From the NCBI GenBank assembly GCA_033558025.1, contig JAUCEF010000017.1, positions 62,001 through 126,000 of the forward strand: a DNA stretch of 64,000 nucleotides, in the 5' to 3' direction. The stretch is from Phytophthora sp. 'mugwort' (taxonomy: Eukaryota; Oomycota; Peronosporomycetes; Peronosporales; Peronosporaceae). Shown here one piece after another: positions 63,941 through 64,000 of the stretch. Within the stretch, counting starts at the first letter, position 1. Each line of letters starts with the position of its first letter. The notes below the pieces were generated by a model, which saw only the letters and a list, made by a program, of their open reading frames with translations, made no database searches and was not told where the DNA came from. The position numbers were made by a program, and so were the translations under genes.

Positions 63941-64000
63941 CGCAAGCCGACATTTACCGCCAGCGGCCAAGGTCGGTAAAAAAGGCAATGTGTCGATTAT

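Overview
The window reads as a repeat-filled stretch of an oomycete genome, most likely a Phytophthora-type Peronosporales species. The evidence is an intron-less SAC1 phosphatase gene set in nested Ty3/Gypsy elements of types common in oomycetes (chromodomain-bearing, one with a second RNase H), together with Crypton tyrosine-recombinase elements and Tc1/mariner, pogo-like, Harbinger-like and IS630-like transposase remnants. Only one host gene looks intact: the SAC1-family phosphoinositide phosphatase at 31302-33530 (minus). I saw no rRNA, CRISPR array or convincing effector gene.

Layout. 1-7.8 kb: decayed DNA transposons (Harbinger 3' end, Crypton fragment, a TIR element with pogo-like and unrelated coding pieces, a 1.55 kb Tc1-like element with TIRs of about 200 bp) and two unidentified coding remnants. 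7.8-30.5 kb: Gypsy element X (minus), with a 5' LTR and PBS at its right end. X is split by a solo LTR (7986-9541) and by a 12 kb Chronos-like Gypsy element, copy 1 (10257-22207). 30.5-34.8 kb: intergenic DNA and SAC1. 34.8-54.95 kb: Gypsy element Y (minus), with two LTRs and a perfect 5 bp target duplication GATGG. Y is split by copy 2 of the Chronos-like element (40016-51976). 54.95-57.1 kb: the Crypton into whose first codons Y was inserted. 57.1-64 kb: a tRNA-like segment, inverted repeats, a second Tc1-like element and a broken IS630-like transposase.

How the parts relate. Nesting gives a relative order: Crypton, then Y inside it, then Chronos copy 2 inside Y; and X, then Chronos copy 1 and the solo LTR inside X. 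Host reading frames resume on both sides of each insertion, which fixes the boundaries. All elements carry frameshifts or stops.

Most unusual observations. (1) Two distinct Gypsy lineages each carry a long reading frame on the strand opposite to gag-pol, between the pol end and the 3' LTR. In Y this antisense frame runs right over the chromodomain. (2) Both Chronos copies have a 3' LTR that lacks the outer 560 bp of the 5' LTR. Their interiors are about 99.7% identical, while their ends and their LTR pairs are much more diverged. (3) Three near-perfect 28-36 bp foldbacks with 8-11 nt loops sit inside gag or linker coding sequence of two different elements. (4) The Chronos-like elements are strikingly rich in GATC. 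All assignments come from reading the sequence by eye; no database search was possible.
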